Positions 1 through 6,610 of a stretch of 11,082 nucleotides of DNA are shown here, piece after piece; position 1 is the stretch's first letter; every line of letters begins with the position of its first letter. This DNA is from CAYJVB01 sp964373575. GTDB taxonomy: Archaea; Aenigmatarchaeota; Aenigmatarchaeia; CG10238-14. The position numbers and the translations under genes were made by a program. The stretch lies in NCBI GenBank assembly GCA_964373575.1, contig CAYJVB010000028.1:1-11082 (forward strand), in the 5' to 3' direction. Below the pieces are notes generated by a model. It made no database searches. It saw nothing but the letters and a program-made list of their open reading frames with translations, and had not been told where the DNA came from.

Positions 1-1332
1 GTTTTAATCTGGGGAAAGGGGCAGTTGTCACAAACGCCAACTGGAAAATCTGGGTGGAGTGTTTTAGATAACTTGTGGACTAGTGGTGTGACAAATGAAG
101 GAATTGTTAATGGTACTAACTATAAACTCCATGAAAACATGGATTTTTCGATAATTAACAAGGTCGTTCAGAATGTTCAATTGATTGATGTCAGTGGTTT
201 AGAGTTGAAAGATGTTCTGAAGAAAATAGAGCAAATAGAAAAAGCATCACCATACATGGAACCTGTCAGTTTTGCTGTTTATCAAAGAGAAGCAAGTGGA
301 CCTCTCCCTTCCGAAGAAGTTGGATGGGTTGTAAGAGGAAAAAAAATTACTCATGCGTGGATTAAAGCAATTGACAGAATTGTGAGATATGGAAGAATAA
401 AGACTGATGAATATGGCAGCCAAATAAAAGAATTACCGGTAGTAACATGGGTTATTGAAACTGAAAATGCAACAGACCCTTTCATTCCTGAAGATTGGCC
501 AAGTGAGCTGAAAAGTGTAATTGGGGTTGAAAATAAAGATCATATACATGCATATGTAAAAAACGTTTTCTTTGAGAGTAAATTGCCAGAAGGAACTGTT
601 TATACATATGGTCAGAGGTTGAGATCGTATCCAACTGACAAAGGAGATGTAATTAACCAAGTCAAATATATTATAGATAAACTGAAAGAGTGTAACACTA
701 CGAGACGGGCAGTATCAGTGTTGTGGCAACCTTCCGTGGATCAGCACGAAAAATCGCCAGCTTGCATTACACAAATTCAGGCTTTGCAGGTCGATGGCAA
801 ACTACATTTATTCGCTACTGTCAGAAGCCATGATATGTTTAAAGCAGCTTTGCTTAACGCATTTGGTTTACGATCTATACAAGAGGAGATTGCTAGGGCG
901 GTTGGATTTGAGATAGGAAAATTGTCGATTACATCACATTCAGCACATATTTATGAGGATGATTGGGATAACGCAAAAAAACTAGTGCAATGCGCTATTT
1001 GGGAGAGACAAACAGATTTGGTTCTTAGAGAAGATGATGAGGATCCTAGAGCTATAGTTATTGTTAGAATAGATGGAAAAAAATTGATTGCTGAAGTCAT
1101 GACTAAAGAAGGTGAGATGATTTCACAGATTGAAGGAGATACGGCTAATGAAGTGTGCATCAAACTTGCTAATTTGAATTTACTTTCGTCACTTAGGCAT
1201 TATACTGATATAGCACGGCAATTGCAGAAAGCTGAAATAGCAAGAGATTTGGGAATAGAGTTTGACCAGGATAAACCGTTGAAGATTTATTCAGTTAAGC
1301 AACAGAAAGAGATAAATACAGGATTTTATTAA
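1..1332 (+). CDS. thyA: Thymidylate synthase with C-terminal DUF4346-like domain (5' partial)
   Basis: Methylates dUMP to dTMP using a methylene-carrying reduced folate or pterin. The frame is open to the left edge, so the true start may lie outside the window; the first in-window candidate is TTG at 25, used for numbering here. The synthase fold starts near residue 110. An Arg-Arg pair (NTTRRAV) matches the dUMP phosphate site. The catalytic Cys is Cys247 in SPACITQ, followed by the RSHD motif (Arg267, Asp270), an Asn in LLNAFG and SHSAHIYEDDW, equivalent to the usual GDxHxYxNH. All key residues are present, so it should be active. Residues about 345-425 resemble DUF4346, with LLSSLRHY, ARQLQKAEIA and GIEFDQD. 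From memory this domain also occurs on archaeal pterin-related proteins, and its role is unknown. The first ~100 residues are unrecognised. The gene is convergent with an unknown gene 2 nt away, and a dTMP kinase lies close by. Confidence 0.87.
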   Translation, partial: VLIWGKGQLSQTPTGKSGWSVLDNLWTSGVTNEGIVNGTNYKLHENMDFSIINKVVQNVQLIDVSGLELKDVLKKIEQIEKASPYMEPVSFAVYQREASGPLPSEEVGWVVRGKKITHAWIKAIDRIVRYGRIKTDEYGSQIKELPVVTWVIETENATDPFIPEDWPSELKSVIGVENKDHIHAYVKNVFFESKLPEGTVYTYGQRLRSYPTDKGDVINQVKYIIDKLKECNTTRRAVSVLWQPSVDQHEKSPACITQIQALQVDGKLHLFATVRSHDMFKAALLNAFGLRSIQEEIARAVGFEIGKLSITSHSAHIYEDDWDNAKKLVQCAIWERQTDLVLREDDEDPRAIVIVRIDGKKLIAEVMTKEGEMISQIEGDTANEVCIKLANLNLLSSLRHYTDIARQLQKAEIARDLGIEFDQDKPLKIYSVKQQKEINTGFY

Positions 1333-1334
1333 GA

Positions 1335-1637
1335 TTAGAATTCAATAATTTCAAAAACTTGCATTTCTTTAAAACCCCTCCCTGTTTCTCTGAAATCTGC
1401 ACTGCCAATATAGTCATGATTCAAACCCAATATTTTATGTTGACCTTCAGTATTGTATACATATGTCTCACCTTTGAAATTCCAGTCACTAGTACCGAGT
1501 GGAGACACTCTTCCTATGTGAGCTATCGAATAAAAGCTAGCTCCTTTACCACCTCTGCTTAAGAAAATGTATTTTTTGCCTCCTTCTAAACGATCATATG
1601 AATTAACTTCGGCTAGTTGAGAAGCATCCAAATTCAT
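1335..1637 (-). CDS. Hypothetical 100-aa protein
   Basis: I do not recognise this protein. It starts at ATG 1637 and ends 2 nt from the thymidylate synthase stop on the opposite strand. The sequence is rich in Gly, Tyr, Phe and alternating hydrophobic residues (for example KKYIFLSRGG, ETYVYNTEG, MQVFEIIEF), which suggests an all-beta small domain. There is no signal peptide, membrane segment, Cys pair or known catalytic motif. The gap to the stop of the dTMP kinase gene upstream on the same strand is 42 nt, so the two could be co-transcribed. AT-rich stretches in that gap (CTTATCAAAG) could also serve as a weak promoter. The frame fills the whole space between two solid genes and has no better competitor, which supports it being real. 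Confidence 0.6.
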   Translation of the reverse strand: MNLDASQLAEVNSYDRLEGGKKYIFLSRGGKGASFYSIAHIGRVSPLGTSDWNFKGETYVYNTEGQHKILGLNHDYIGSADFRETGRGFKEMQVFEIIEF

Positions 1638-1679
1638 TAATGACCACTTTGATAAGTAATGACATGTAAAACATAAAAA

Positions 1680-2354
1680 CTAGATTGTTTCAATAATTTT
1701 TAACACATCTTTATGAATTTCTTCAGGTGTTCTAAGCTGCAATTTATTTTCTTTCCTGTCTACACATTTAATTATTTTCCATCTCTTATCTCTTCTTGCC
1801 ATTTCTAGGTACGTCTTTCTAACAGCATTCTGAAAGTCTAAATTTTCCTCTAAAATATCCTTCCTTTTCCCTTGCAAATATTTTTTTTCTTCTCTTCTTT
1901 CAATCAGTTTCCTTGAAGCTTCGATAGGCATATCAACAAAAAAGATCAAATCAGGCTGTGGTAATCTCGATTCAACTCTTTCAACCCATTTAATAAATTC
2001 ATTTTTTTCTTTACCTTCCAATAGAGTTCCTTCAAAGGCCATGGCAGATTGTGTAAAGCGATTGCTTATAATTATTTTACCTTCCTTCAACTTTTGTTTT
2101 ATAGAATTTCTAAACTGGTATCTGTCAATAGCATATAGTAAGCTGGCAATTTCTGGTATCGTGTTTTTCAAGGAATAGAACTCGCCTCTAAGAAATGAGC
2201 CAACTATTTTGCCGAAGGGAGTATCATAGGCAGGAAAACTTAGAAATTCAACTTCAAGGTCTTTCTTGCGTAAGGCTGCAACAAGCATCTCTGCCTGAGT
2301 TTTTTTACCAGAAGAGTCCACACCCTCGAATGATATAAACAAACCTTTTTTCAT
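1680..2354 (-). CDS. tmk: Thymidylate kinase (dTMP kinase)
   Basis: Phosphorylates dTMP to dTDP with ATP, the step after thymidylate synthase. The protein has 224 aa from ATG 2354; a TTG two codons upstream is less likely as start. The P-loop FEGVDSSGKKTQ is at residues 9-20, with Lys17 contacting phosphate. A YAIDRYQ segment lies at 74-80 and the substrate-binding SNRFTQSAMAF at 97-107. Most dTMP kinases have Asp-Arg-Tyr/His in that last motif; here it is Asn98-Arg99-Phe100. I recall NRY-type variants in uncharacterised archaeal and bacterial relatives. LPQPDLIFFVDMP (131-143) and the Lys/Arg-rich lid (about 150-165) complete the fold. It is divergent from a possible small ORF across a 45-nt AT-rich gap. 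Deoxyguanosine or other nucleoside monophosphates remain possible substrates, but dTMP is favoured by family and neighbourhood. Confidence 0.9.
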   Translation of the reverse strand: MKKGLFISFEGVDSSGKKTQAEMLVAALRKKDLEVEFLSFPAYDTPFGKIVGSFLRGEFYSLKNTIPEIASLLYAIDRYQFRNSIKQKLKEGKIIISNRFTQSAMAFEGTLLEGKEKNEFIKWVERVESRLPQPDLIFFVDMPIEASRKLIERREEKKYLQGKRKDILEENLDFQNAVRKTYLEMARRDKRWKIIKCVDRKENKLQLRTPEEIHKDVLKIIETI

Positions 2355-2367
2355 GTACAATTATTCA

Positions 2368-2386
2368 ACTTTAATAAATTAATTTT
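2368..2386. promoter_or_regulatory. AT-rich TATA-like element between divergent starts
   Basis: The run TTTAATAAATTAATTTT lies in the 45-nt gap between tmk (ATG 2354, minus) and the possible 58-aa ORF (ATG 2400, plus). Its centre is about 20-25 nt from both start codons. That suits leaderless or nearly leaderless archaeal transcripts, where the TATA box sits about 26 nt before the transcript start. It could drive tmk alone or both directions. The assignment rests on spacing and composition only. Confidence 0.4.
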
Positions 2387-2399
2387 CCTATTAGATATC

Positions 2400-2576
2400 A
2401 TGGTTGACCGAAATGGAGTGATAACAGTTCTATTTTTTGTTCCTTCTTATTGTTTGATGTATACGTTTCAATTCGCTGAAGACTGTAAACACTTATACTA
2501 TCACATAGCTAATATAGACCATCTTCATGTTCAAGACCCAGATAGCTATTTTATGCAATATGTTAGAACCACATAA
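2400..2576 (+). CDS. Possible small 58-aa protein
   Basis: An ATG at 2400 opens a frame of 58 codons ending in TAA at 2574-2576. It occupies most of the 313-nt gap between tmk and the next plus-strand gene. The product starts MVDRNGVITVLFFVPSYCLM and ends FMQYVRTT. It has a short hydrophobic stretch at about residues 8-24, too short and broken for a confident membrane helix. It is rich in Tyr and His in the second half and has two Cys. A TATA-like run lies about 20-25 nt upstream. No family is recognised and codon use is not decisive, so it could be a chance ORF. The remaining 91 nt before the next gene hold only that gene's promoter. Confidence 0.33.
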   Translation: MVDRNGVITVLFFVPSYCLMYTFQFAEDCKHLYYHIANIDHLHVQDPDSYFMQYVRTT

Positions 2577-2627
2577 GAACCCGAAATAAGATAAGTGAAA
2601 AATCACGATTTACCAATTTTCGACAAA

Positions 2628-2636
2628 CTTAAATCC
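2628..2636 (+). promoter_or_regulatory. Probable TATA box for the 114-aa gene
   Basis: CTTAAATCC ends 32 nt before the GTG start at 2668. The closely similar TTTAAATCC ends 33 nt before the GTG start of the 92-aa gene at 5032. The repeated sequence and spacing support it as a promoter with a short leader of about 5-10 nt. Confidence 0.5.
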
Positions 2637-2667
2637 CTAACTTGTATTTAGTTTAATGTGATATGTT

Positions 2668-3012
2668 GTGGCAACAAATGATGCTGCTCTAATAGTTGGA
2701 AAATTGATGGAACTTGGATACCGATTAGATGATATTCATTATGGATTAACTCCCAACGATGATGGAATTTTAATTAATAGCGATGCCAACCCAATTGATA
2801 TATTTGAGATATTAAGAACTGGCCGAGCTCCTGTTAGAATTCGATCTGATCTAGATGTTTTTATGGAGTTTTATGAAGATGGAGGTCCCAAACCAAAATA
2901 TCGCCTCTACCTGAGTTTATTTGAAAATAATATTTACACAATGGGATTTTACGGCGATGTAGATCCACGCGTAACACAACTATATCCTCATATATCACTC
3001 AAGAATTATTAA
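2668..3012 (+). CDS. Hypothetical 114-aa protein, GTG start
   Basis: I do not recognise this protein. The GTG at 2668 is the first possible start, because an in-frame TGA lies at 2659. The N-terminal half is mixed: a helix at about residues 5-20 (AALIVGKLMELGYRLDD) followed by an Asp/Asn-rich stretch. Residues 55-95 look like beta strands (APVRIRSDLDVFMEFYED, KYRLYLSLFENNIYTMGFYG). It ends in an HISLKNY tail. It has no membrane segment, signal peptide or metal motif. Its stop is 14 nt from the convergent DUF1512 gene. It has its own TATA-like box and stands alone as a transcription unit. It is probably a lineage-specific gene. Confidence 0.65.
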   Translation: MATNDAALIVGKLMELGYRLDDIHYGLTPNDDGILINSDANPIDIFEILRTGRAPVRIRSDLDVFMEFYEDGGPKPKYRLYLSLFENNIYTMGFYGDVDPRVTQLYPHISLKNY

Positions 3013-3026
3013 CGTTTTGTCTCTTT

Positions 3027-4241
3027 TCAAAATCCAAAATCAGGTAATTTAAACCTAAACTTCTTCTTCTCTTTTTCAACTTCCATTTTCATTTTTTTTA
3101 CGTTTGTCTTTATAATGTTTTCTGCTTTAAGAAGCGATTTTTTATCATTACCAACACCGCAAGTGTTGCCGACACCAATTATTACGATTTTACCGCTACC
3201 TTTTGTATTGTTTACCATTTCTTCAACAATTCCAATTGTGCCAGGTGCAGCTTTCCAAATAGCTTCCCTCATAGGCATAATAGCTTCTTCTGCGCTCATC
3301 TTAACCACCACAGAGTCCATTGGAACTTTCAATCTCACCGCAACTTCTTCCAACTGATATCTCTCAACACCTATTCCACCCATAGCGATACCGACACCTT
3401 CAGCTGTTGTTCCTGTTTTTTCGCCTTCAAGTTTTGCAGAGGCATCAATTGTAATTATTTTTGCAATTTTTTCTTTCCTTGCAAGTTTCGCAAGAACTTT
3501 CCCCGGATTTCCAGTTCTTCCACCCGGGCCTTTGGCCTTCATAACTATTACGTCTCTTTTCTTGATTTTTTTTCTGTGAAGGACAGTATCTTCATCAATT
3601 TCTTCTACTCTACCTTCAGTCAAGCTGGCTGCAACATAAGGCCCTATACCATCTCCTATAGGCCATCCATTTGTTAGTGCCTCAGTTCCTCTCAGCAAGG
3701 CTTTGGATAACCTTTCAATAAACGGTAACTGCATCTGGATGAGAAATGCCAAGTTGATGCTTTTTGTCTGTTTAATCAGTTCGACGAAATGTCTTACTAT
3801 CTTTTTTATTTGATATAAATTCATTGCACCTGATAAACCCATCATAATATTTGCTTGTTCTTCTTTTCCGACTTTTGGTGCAATTTGACTAACAAAATAT
3901 TTGAAGCGATATTTTTCCAAATCTATTATATGTTCCAATTTTTTCATTACACCATGGGGGTCAATGTCCACTGGCGGAACAACAAAGAACTCGAGGAAAC
4001 TCCGTATCTTTTCTTTTAGCTTCCTGTCAGATTTTCTGTTAATTTTTTTTATAACAATTTTTTCGGCTCTATCTGACATCTCTTCGAGCATAATTGCACT
4101 TTTCTCAAGCTTGAACATTATTTGTTGAACAGCAATTCTCGAATAAAAAGTAATGAAAATTATCAATACAATAAAACTGATTACCTGTCCTAATATTCCA
4201 CCACTGCCCAATTGATTACCTAATGCGTCCCAGAAACTCAT
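3027..4241 (-). CDS. DUF1512 family membrane-anchored protein
   Basis: A 404-aa protein of the archaeal family DUF1512, whose function is unknown. It starts at ATG 4241. One transmembrane segment lies at residues 16-35 (GILGQVISFIVLIIFITFYS), followed by a charged helical stretch (about 40-90). The rest is probably cytosolic. Conserved-looking blocks are NGWPIGDGIGP (191-201), KGPGGRTGNPGK (237-248), the alpha/beta region IITIDASAKLEGEKTG (262-277) and a glycine-rich IGVGNTCGVGND (355-366). These glycine loops suggest binding of a nucleotide or other phosphate ligand, but none is a classical P-loop, so that is inference. Length fits the family. It is transcribed divergently from another N-terminally anchored protein across 64 nt, so the two may be co-regulated at the membrane. 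Confidence 0.85.
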   Translation of the reverse strand: MSFWDALGNQLGSGGILGQVISFIVLIIFITFYSRIAVQQIMFKLEKSAIMLEEMSDRAEKIVIKKINRKSDRKLKEKIRSFLEFFVVPPVDIDPHGVMKKLEHIIDLEKYRFKYFVSQIAPKVGKEEQANIMMGLSGAMNLYQIKKIVRHFVELIKQTKSINLAFLIQMQLPFIERLSKALLRGTEALTNGWPIGDGIGPYVAASLTEGRVEEIDEDTVLHRKKIKKRDVIVMKAKGPGGRTGNPGKVLAKLARKEKIAKIITIDASAKLEGEKTGTTAEGVGIAMGGIGVERYQLEEVAVRLKVPMDSVVVKMSAEEAIMPMREAIWKAAPGTIGIVEEMVNNTKGSGKIVIIGVGNTCGVGNDKKSLLKAENIIKTNVKKMKMEVEKEKKKFRFKLPDFGF

Positions 4242-4263
4242 TTATATCCTACCTTAATTAATA

Positions 4264-4279
4264 AGTAATATATTTTAAT
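4264..4279. promoter_or_regulatory. Shared TATA-like element between divergent membrane genes
   Basis: AATATATTTT at 4267-4276 is nearly palindromic in its core. It lies 26-35 nt before the DUF1512 start (minus, 4241) and 30-39 nt before the ATG at 4306 (plus). One element could therefore recruit TBP for both directions. The 64-nt gap has no other equally good candidate, although TTAATTAATAA nearer DUF1512 is also AT-rich. A weak AAGGAT site at about 4295-4301 precedes the plus-strand ATG. Confidence 0.5.
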
Positions 4280-4305
4280 GTTTCTATAAGTTAATAAGGA
4301 TATTG

Positions 4306-4995
4306 ATGGATCAGAAGATTGTTGCAGTTCTTGTCATAACTCTTATGTTTGTAGCGTTCTTGTTTGTGACACCTCGGGGGAGACAATTCAGGGAGAAATA
4401 TATTGACGACCGCGTAGGTTTTCTTGGCAACTTTTTCAAGAATTTAACAGGTAAGATAACGAACAGCGATTCTTCAAACAAGGAGAAATTATCGATGGCT
4501 ATAACTACAGTTCCCTTATCTGATCTGAATGGACAAACGTTCGATATTAAAGGATCTGGATTTAGTGGGGAAATGAGCTATGATTATTTGGCATTTGCTG
4601 GTGGAACAGTTAGCCTTGCAAACAGTGCCCTTGAAGTATCTGTCCCTAGCATGGAAGGAACTGTAGCTTTTGTTTCAGATAAGGTCCAAGTATCTGGTAA
4701 GACAGATCAGCTGAGCGTAAATGAACTTAGCTTTAACACAACTAAAACAGATTTCGTAGTTGTTGGTTCACCCACATATTTTGAGTTGAATAATATTCAT
4801 GCTGATAAACTTGTGTTTTTGGACATATCAGGATCTTTGAGCTGGACTGGCTTGAAAGGAATACCACCGCTACTTGTTGAAGACAATTTGGAGTTGCATG
4901 ATTTTGATGGCTACGTAACGATGAATAATGGTAAGATTACAATATCGGGTTTAGTTTCTAAGATAAGGTTGAATGGGGTAAATATTGCTGTTTAA
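4306..4995 (+). CDS. Hypothetical membrane-anchored beta-rich protein
   Basis: A 229-aa protein starting at ATG 4306; an in-frame TTG one codon earlier is less likely. Residues 4-21 (KIVAVLVITLMFVAFLFV) form a transmembrane or uncleaved signal anchor, followed by the basic TPRGRQFREKY and a short amphipathic region to residue 50. From about residue 65 the protein is a succession of short alternating strands rich in Ser, Thr, Val, Gly and Asn, with repeated V-x-G or L-x-L-x periodicity (VSLANSALEVSVPSMEGTV, KVQVSGKTDQLSVNELSFN, GKITISGLVSKIRLNGV). This suggests a beta-helix or stacked beta fold. No enzyme motif is visible. The orientation of the domain across the membrane is uncertain because the basic residues follow the helix. 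It is divergent from DUF1512 and may share its promoter. Confidence 0.75.
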   Translation: MDQKIVAVLVITLMFVAFLFVTPRGRQFREKYIDDRVGFLGNFFKNLTGKITNSDSSNKEKLSMAITTVPLSDLNGQTFDIKGSGFSGEMSYDYLAFAGGTVSLANSALEVSVPSMEGTVAFVSDKVQVSGKTDQLSVNELSFNTTKTDFVVVGSPTYFELNNIHADKLVFLDISGSLSWTGLKGIPPLLVEDNLELHDFDGYVTMNNGKITISGLVSKIRLNGVNIAV

Positions 4996-4999
4996 ATCC
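4991..4999 (+). promoter_or_regulatory. Probable TATA box for the 92-aa gene
   Basis: TTTAAATCC overlaps the stop codon of the preceding gene and ends 33 nt before the GTG start at 5032. It matches CTTAAATCC upstream of the 114-aa gene in both sequence and spacing, so the 92-aa gene probably has its own promoter despite the short 36-nt gap. Confidence 0.5.
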
Positions 5000-5031
5000 T
5001 TTGCATTCCTGATTAATTATAGGTGTAAGAC

Positions 5032-5310
5032 GTGGGAGGACAAAAAATTCAGTATAGAGTAACTTTTCTTGGAGTAGATGACAGCATTGAAGCTTATGTC
5101 TATAGTCTGGAGAGTCGTTCTGTTGCATTGGGTGAAGAAATACCAAAAGAATTACCTTACACATCAGTAATTGAAAAGGGTACGCTTAACGATCTTAGAG
5201 CGGATATGTATCCTGAAGTTTACTGGAAATTGAAAAATCAAATCTTGACATTAACTAAACTTTCTCCAACAGTAGTATCTGATTCATATTCTCATCATAT
5301 GGCAGTATAG
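5032..5310 (+). CDS. Hypothetical 92-aa protein, GTG start
   Basis: I do not recognise this protein. GTG 5032 is the first start after an in-frame TAA at 5026. Residues 5-30 look like two beta strands (KIQYRVTFLGVDDSIEAYVYSL). The middle is mixed, and residues 55-76 (LRADMYPEVYWKLKNQILTL) are probably helical. It ends with a His-containing tail (SYSHHMAV). It has no membrane segment, signal or metal-site spacing. It follows the beta-rich membrane protein in the same direction after 36 nt, but a TATA-like box in the gap argues for separate transcription. Like the 114-aa gene it uses GTG and the same box, so the two may be expressed alike. It is probably a lineage-specific gene. Confidence 0.6.
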   Translation: MGGQKIQYRVTFLGVDDSIEAYVYSLESRSVALGEEIPKELPYTSVIEKGTLNDLRADMYPEVYWKLKNQILTLTKLSPTVVSDSYSHHMAV

Positions 5311-5340
5311 TCAGATACACAAGCATAAAACGTTAAGATT

Positions 5341-5348
5341 TTTATTAA
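5341..5348 (+). promoter_or_regulatory. Probable TATA box for the 115-aa gene
   Basis: TTTATTAA is centred about 25 nt before the ATG at 5370, the spacing expected for a leaderless transcript. This supports ATG 5370 over the upstream in-frame TTG at 5349. Confidence 0.5.
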
Positions 5349-5369
5349 TTGTCAAATGAAGGTGAAGCA

Positions 5370-5717
5370 ATGATATTATATGATGTTCCACAGATTTCAA
5401 GCAAAACAGGGGTTAGTGGAGATTACATTAATGCATTTCAAAAACTTATTGGATATGTGGCGGCATTAAAAAGTGGTACGACAGATAACATAGAGTGGGA
5501 ACTTGAACGTTTTTCTAGAGGAGGATTTAAACATTATGAAGATAGGTATCCATCAACAGAATATAGAGATGTGATAACGGAAAGAAATGGAGCTTGTGTT
5601 GGGAGACTTAATCTAATTGTGGATGAACTTAATAAACTTGCTCCTACAAAACCCCGAGATATTAATTATCTTGCTTCTTTGAAGGATGAAATTTTAAGAC
5701 TTATTTATGGGGATTAA
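5370..5717 (+). CDS. Hypothetical 115-aa protein
   Basis: I do not recognise this protein. The ATG at 5370 is chosen over an in-frame TTG at 5349. It has a TATA-like TTTATTAA about 25 nt upstream, and GGTGA at 5361-5365, a Shine-Dalgarno-like match spaced 4 nt away. The two signals imply different leaders, so only one is likely used. The protein looks mostly helical: residues 18-35 (DYINAFQKLIGYVAALKS), 40-50, and a C-terminal pair at about 70-92 and 100-113 (GACVGRLNLIVDELNKLA, YLASLKDEILRLIYG). A charged, aromatic segment (FKHYEDRYPSTEYRD) links them. There is one Cys, no membrane segment and no catalytic motif. Confidence 0.65.
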   Translation: MILYDVPQISSKTGVSGDYINAFQKLIGYVAALKSGTTDNIEWELERFSRGGFKHYEDRYPSTEYRDVITERNGACVGRLNLIVDELNKLAPTKPRDINYLASLKDEILRLIYGD

Positions 5718-5723
5718 ACATCT

Positions 5724-5831
5724 TTAAATTAGATCAATTAGAGTCAAAATTTCACTGATTTCTATTTCACTGTTTTCAACACGTTTTATTTTCTCAACTA
5801 TTTCATCAACTTTCGAAAAGATATCTTGCAT
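5724..5831 (-). CDS. Possible 35-aa helical small protein
   Basis: On the minus strand an ATG at 5831 opens 35 codons ending in TAA at 5724. The product begins MQDIFSKVDEIVEKIKRVE and ends EILTLIDLI. It is a strongly amphipathic, acidic sequence with heptad-like spacing of Ile, Val and Leu, and could form a coiled coil. An AT-rich CTATTAATTTTG lies 23-32 nt upstream, a good TATA distance. It occupies nearly all of the 149-nt gap between the 115-aa gene and the HAD phosphatase. Being short and without a recognised family, it may still be chance. Confidence 0.3.
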   Translation of the reverse strand: MQDIFSKVDEIVEKIKRVENSEIEISEILTLIDLI

Positions 5832-5866
5832 AAGACTTATTTGTCCAGTAACAAAATTAATAGTTT

Positions 5867-6610
5867 ATGAACTTGAAAAAATTCGACACTTTCTTATTTG
5901 ATTTAGACGAGACGCTATGGAGAGTTTCTAAGTTACTGCCGGGCGCTAAGGAACTGCTAAAAAGGCTGAGACGATTGAACAAAGAGATTTACTTCGTTAC
6001 CAACAACAATTTGATGTCGAGAGAAGATACTGCAAATAGGTTGAATAGATTAGGAATTAAAACTAGAAAGGAGGAGGTTATCAACTCAGGCTATGTAGCC
6101 TCAGTTTATTTCAAAAAAAAAGATGCTAGTGTGATGGTTTTTGGTAAGGGGTTAGAAAAAGAATTGAGGTCGAATGGAATTAAAGTTAAAAGAAAACTGC
6201 CTGTTGATTATGTTTTGATGGGTGATGATTTGACCTTCAACTTCTTCAAAATCACTTTAGCTATGCATGCTTTAGAAAAGGGGGCTAAATTTGTCACTTG
6301 CAATATGGGAAAAAGATGGCATATAGGCAATAGAGCTGTGCCGGGAGTGGGTAGTTTGACTTCATCAATAATATATGCAACAGGTATTCAGCCTTTGATA
6401 TTGGGCAAGCCAAATAAACCGATGCTAGATGTGGTAAAAAAAGTTGTGAAAAATCCTAGAAAGACTGTTATGATTGGGAATGATGCTGTTGATGTTTTGT
6501 TGGCAGAAAAATTGAGATGCAGTTCTGTCTGGATTAGTGAGAAGAATAGTAGAGATATTAACCCGACTTTTAGATTGAAGTCTGTAAAGGAATTGTTGAA
6601 ATTTATTTAA
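5867..6610 (+). CDS. HAD-superfamily phosphatase, NagD-like (subfamily IIA)
   Basis: A 247-aa cytosolic HAD hydrolase with a C2-type cap, related to NagD, p-nitrophenylphosphatase and phosphoglycolate phosphatase. Motif I is FLFDLDETLW, with nucleophile Asp12 and acid/base Asp14. Motif II is VTNNN (Thr45). The cap (about residues 75-175) includes VDYVLMGDDLTFNF and VPGVGSLTSSIIYATG. Motif III Lys181 lies in LGKPNKPML. Motif IV is MIGNDAVDV (202-210), where Asn205 replaces the usual first Asp; Asp206 and Asp209 could bind Mg2+ instead. The substrate is probably a small phosphomonoester such as a nucleotide or sugar phosphate, but cannot be fixed from sequence. A GACTTATTT element 25-33 nt upstream is a candidate TATA box. 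The 3' end overlaps the convergent Sec61-beta gene by 4 nt. Confidence 0.85.
   Translation: MNLKKFDTFLFDLDETLWRVSKLLPGAKELLKRLRRLNKEIYFVTNNNLMSREDTANRLNRLGIKTRKEEVINSGYVASVYFKKKDASVMVFGKGLEKELRSNGIKVKRKLPVDYVLMGDDLTFNFFKITLAMHALEKGAKFVTCNMGKRWHIGNRAVPGVGSLTSSIIYATGIQPLILGKPNKPMLDVVKKVVKNPRKTVMIGNDAVDVLLAEKLRCSSVWISEKNSRDINPTFRLKSVKELLKFI

Noticed and set aside
433..660. Minus-strand 75-codon frame inside the thymidylate synthase gene
   Set aside because: It is opposite a strongly supported catalytic region and has no promoter or family resemblance; it is a shadow of the real frame.
1359..1562. Plus-strand 67-codon frame opposite the 100-aa hypothetical gene
   Set aside because: It is shorter than and fully inside the minus-strand frame, and its sequence is low-complexity and Ser/Thr/Phe-rich.
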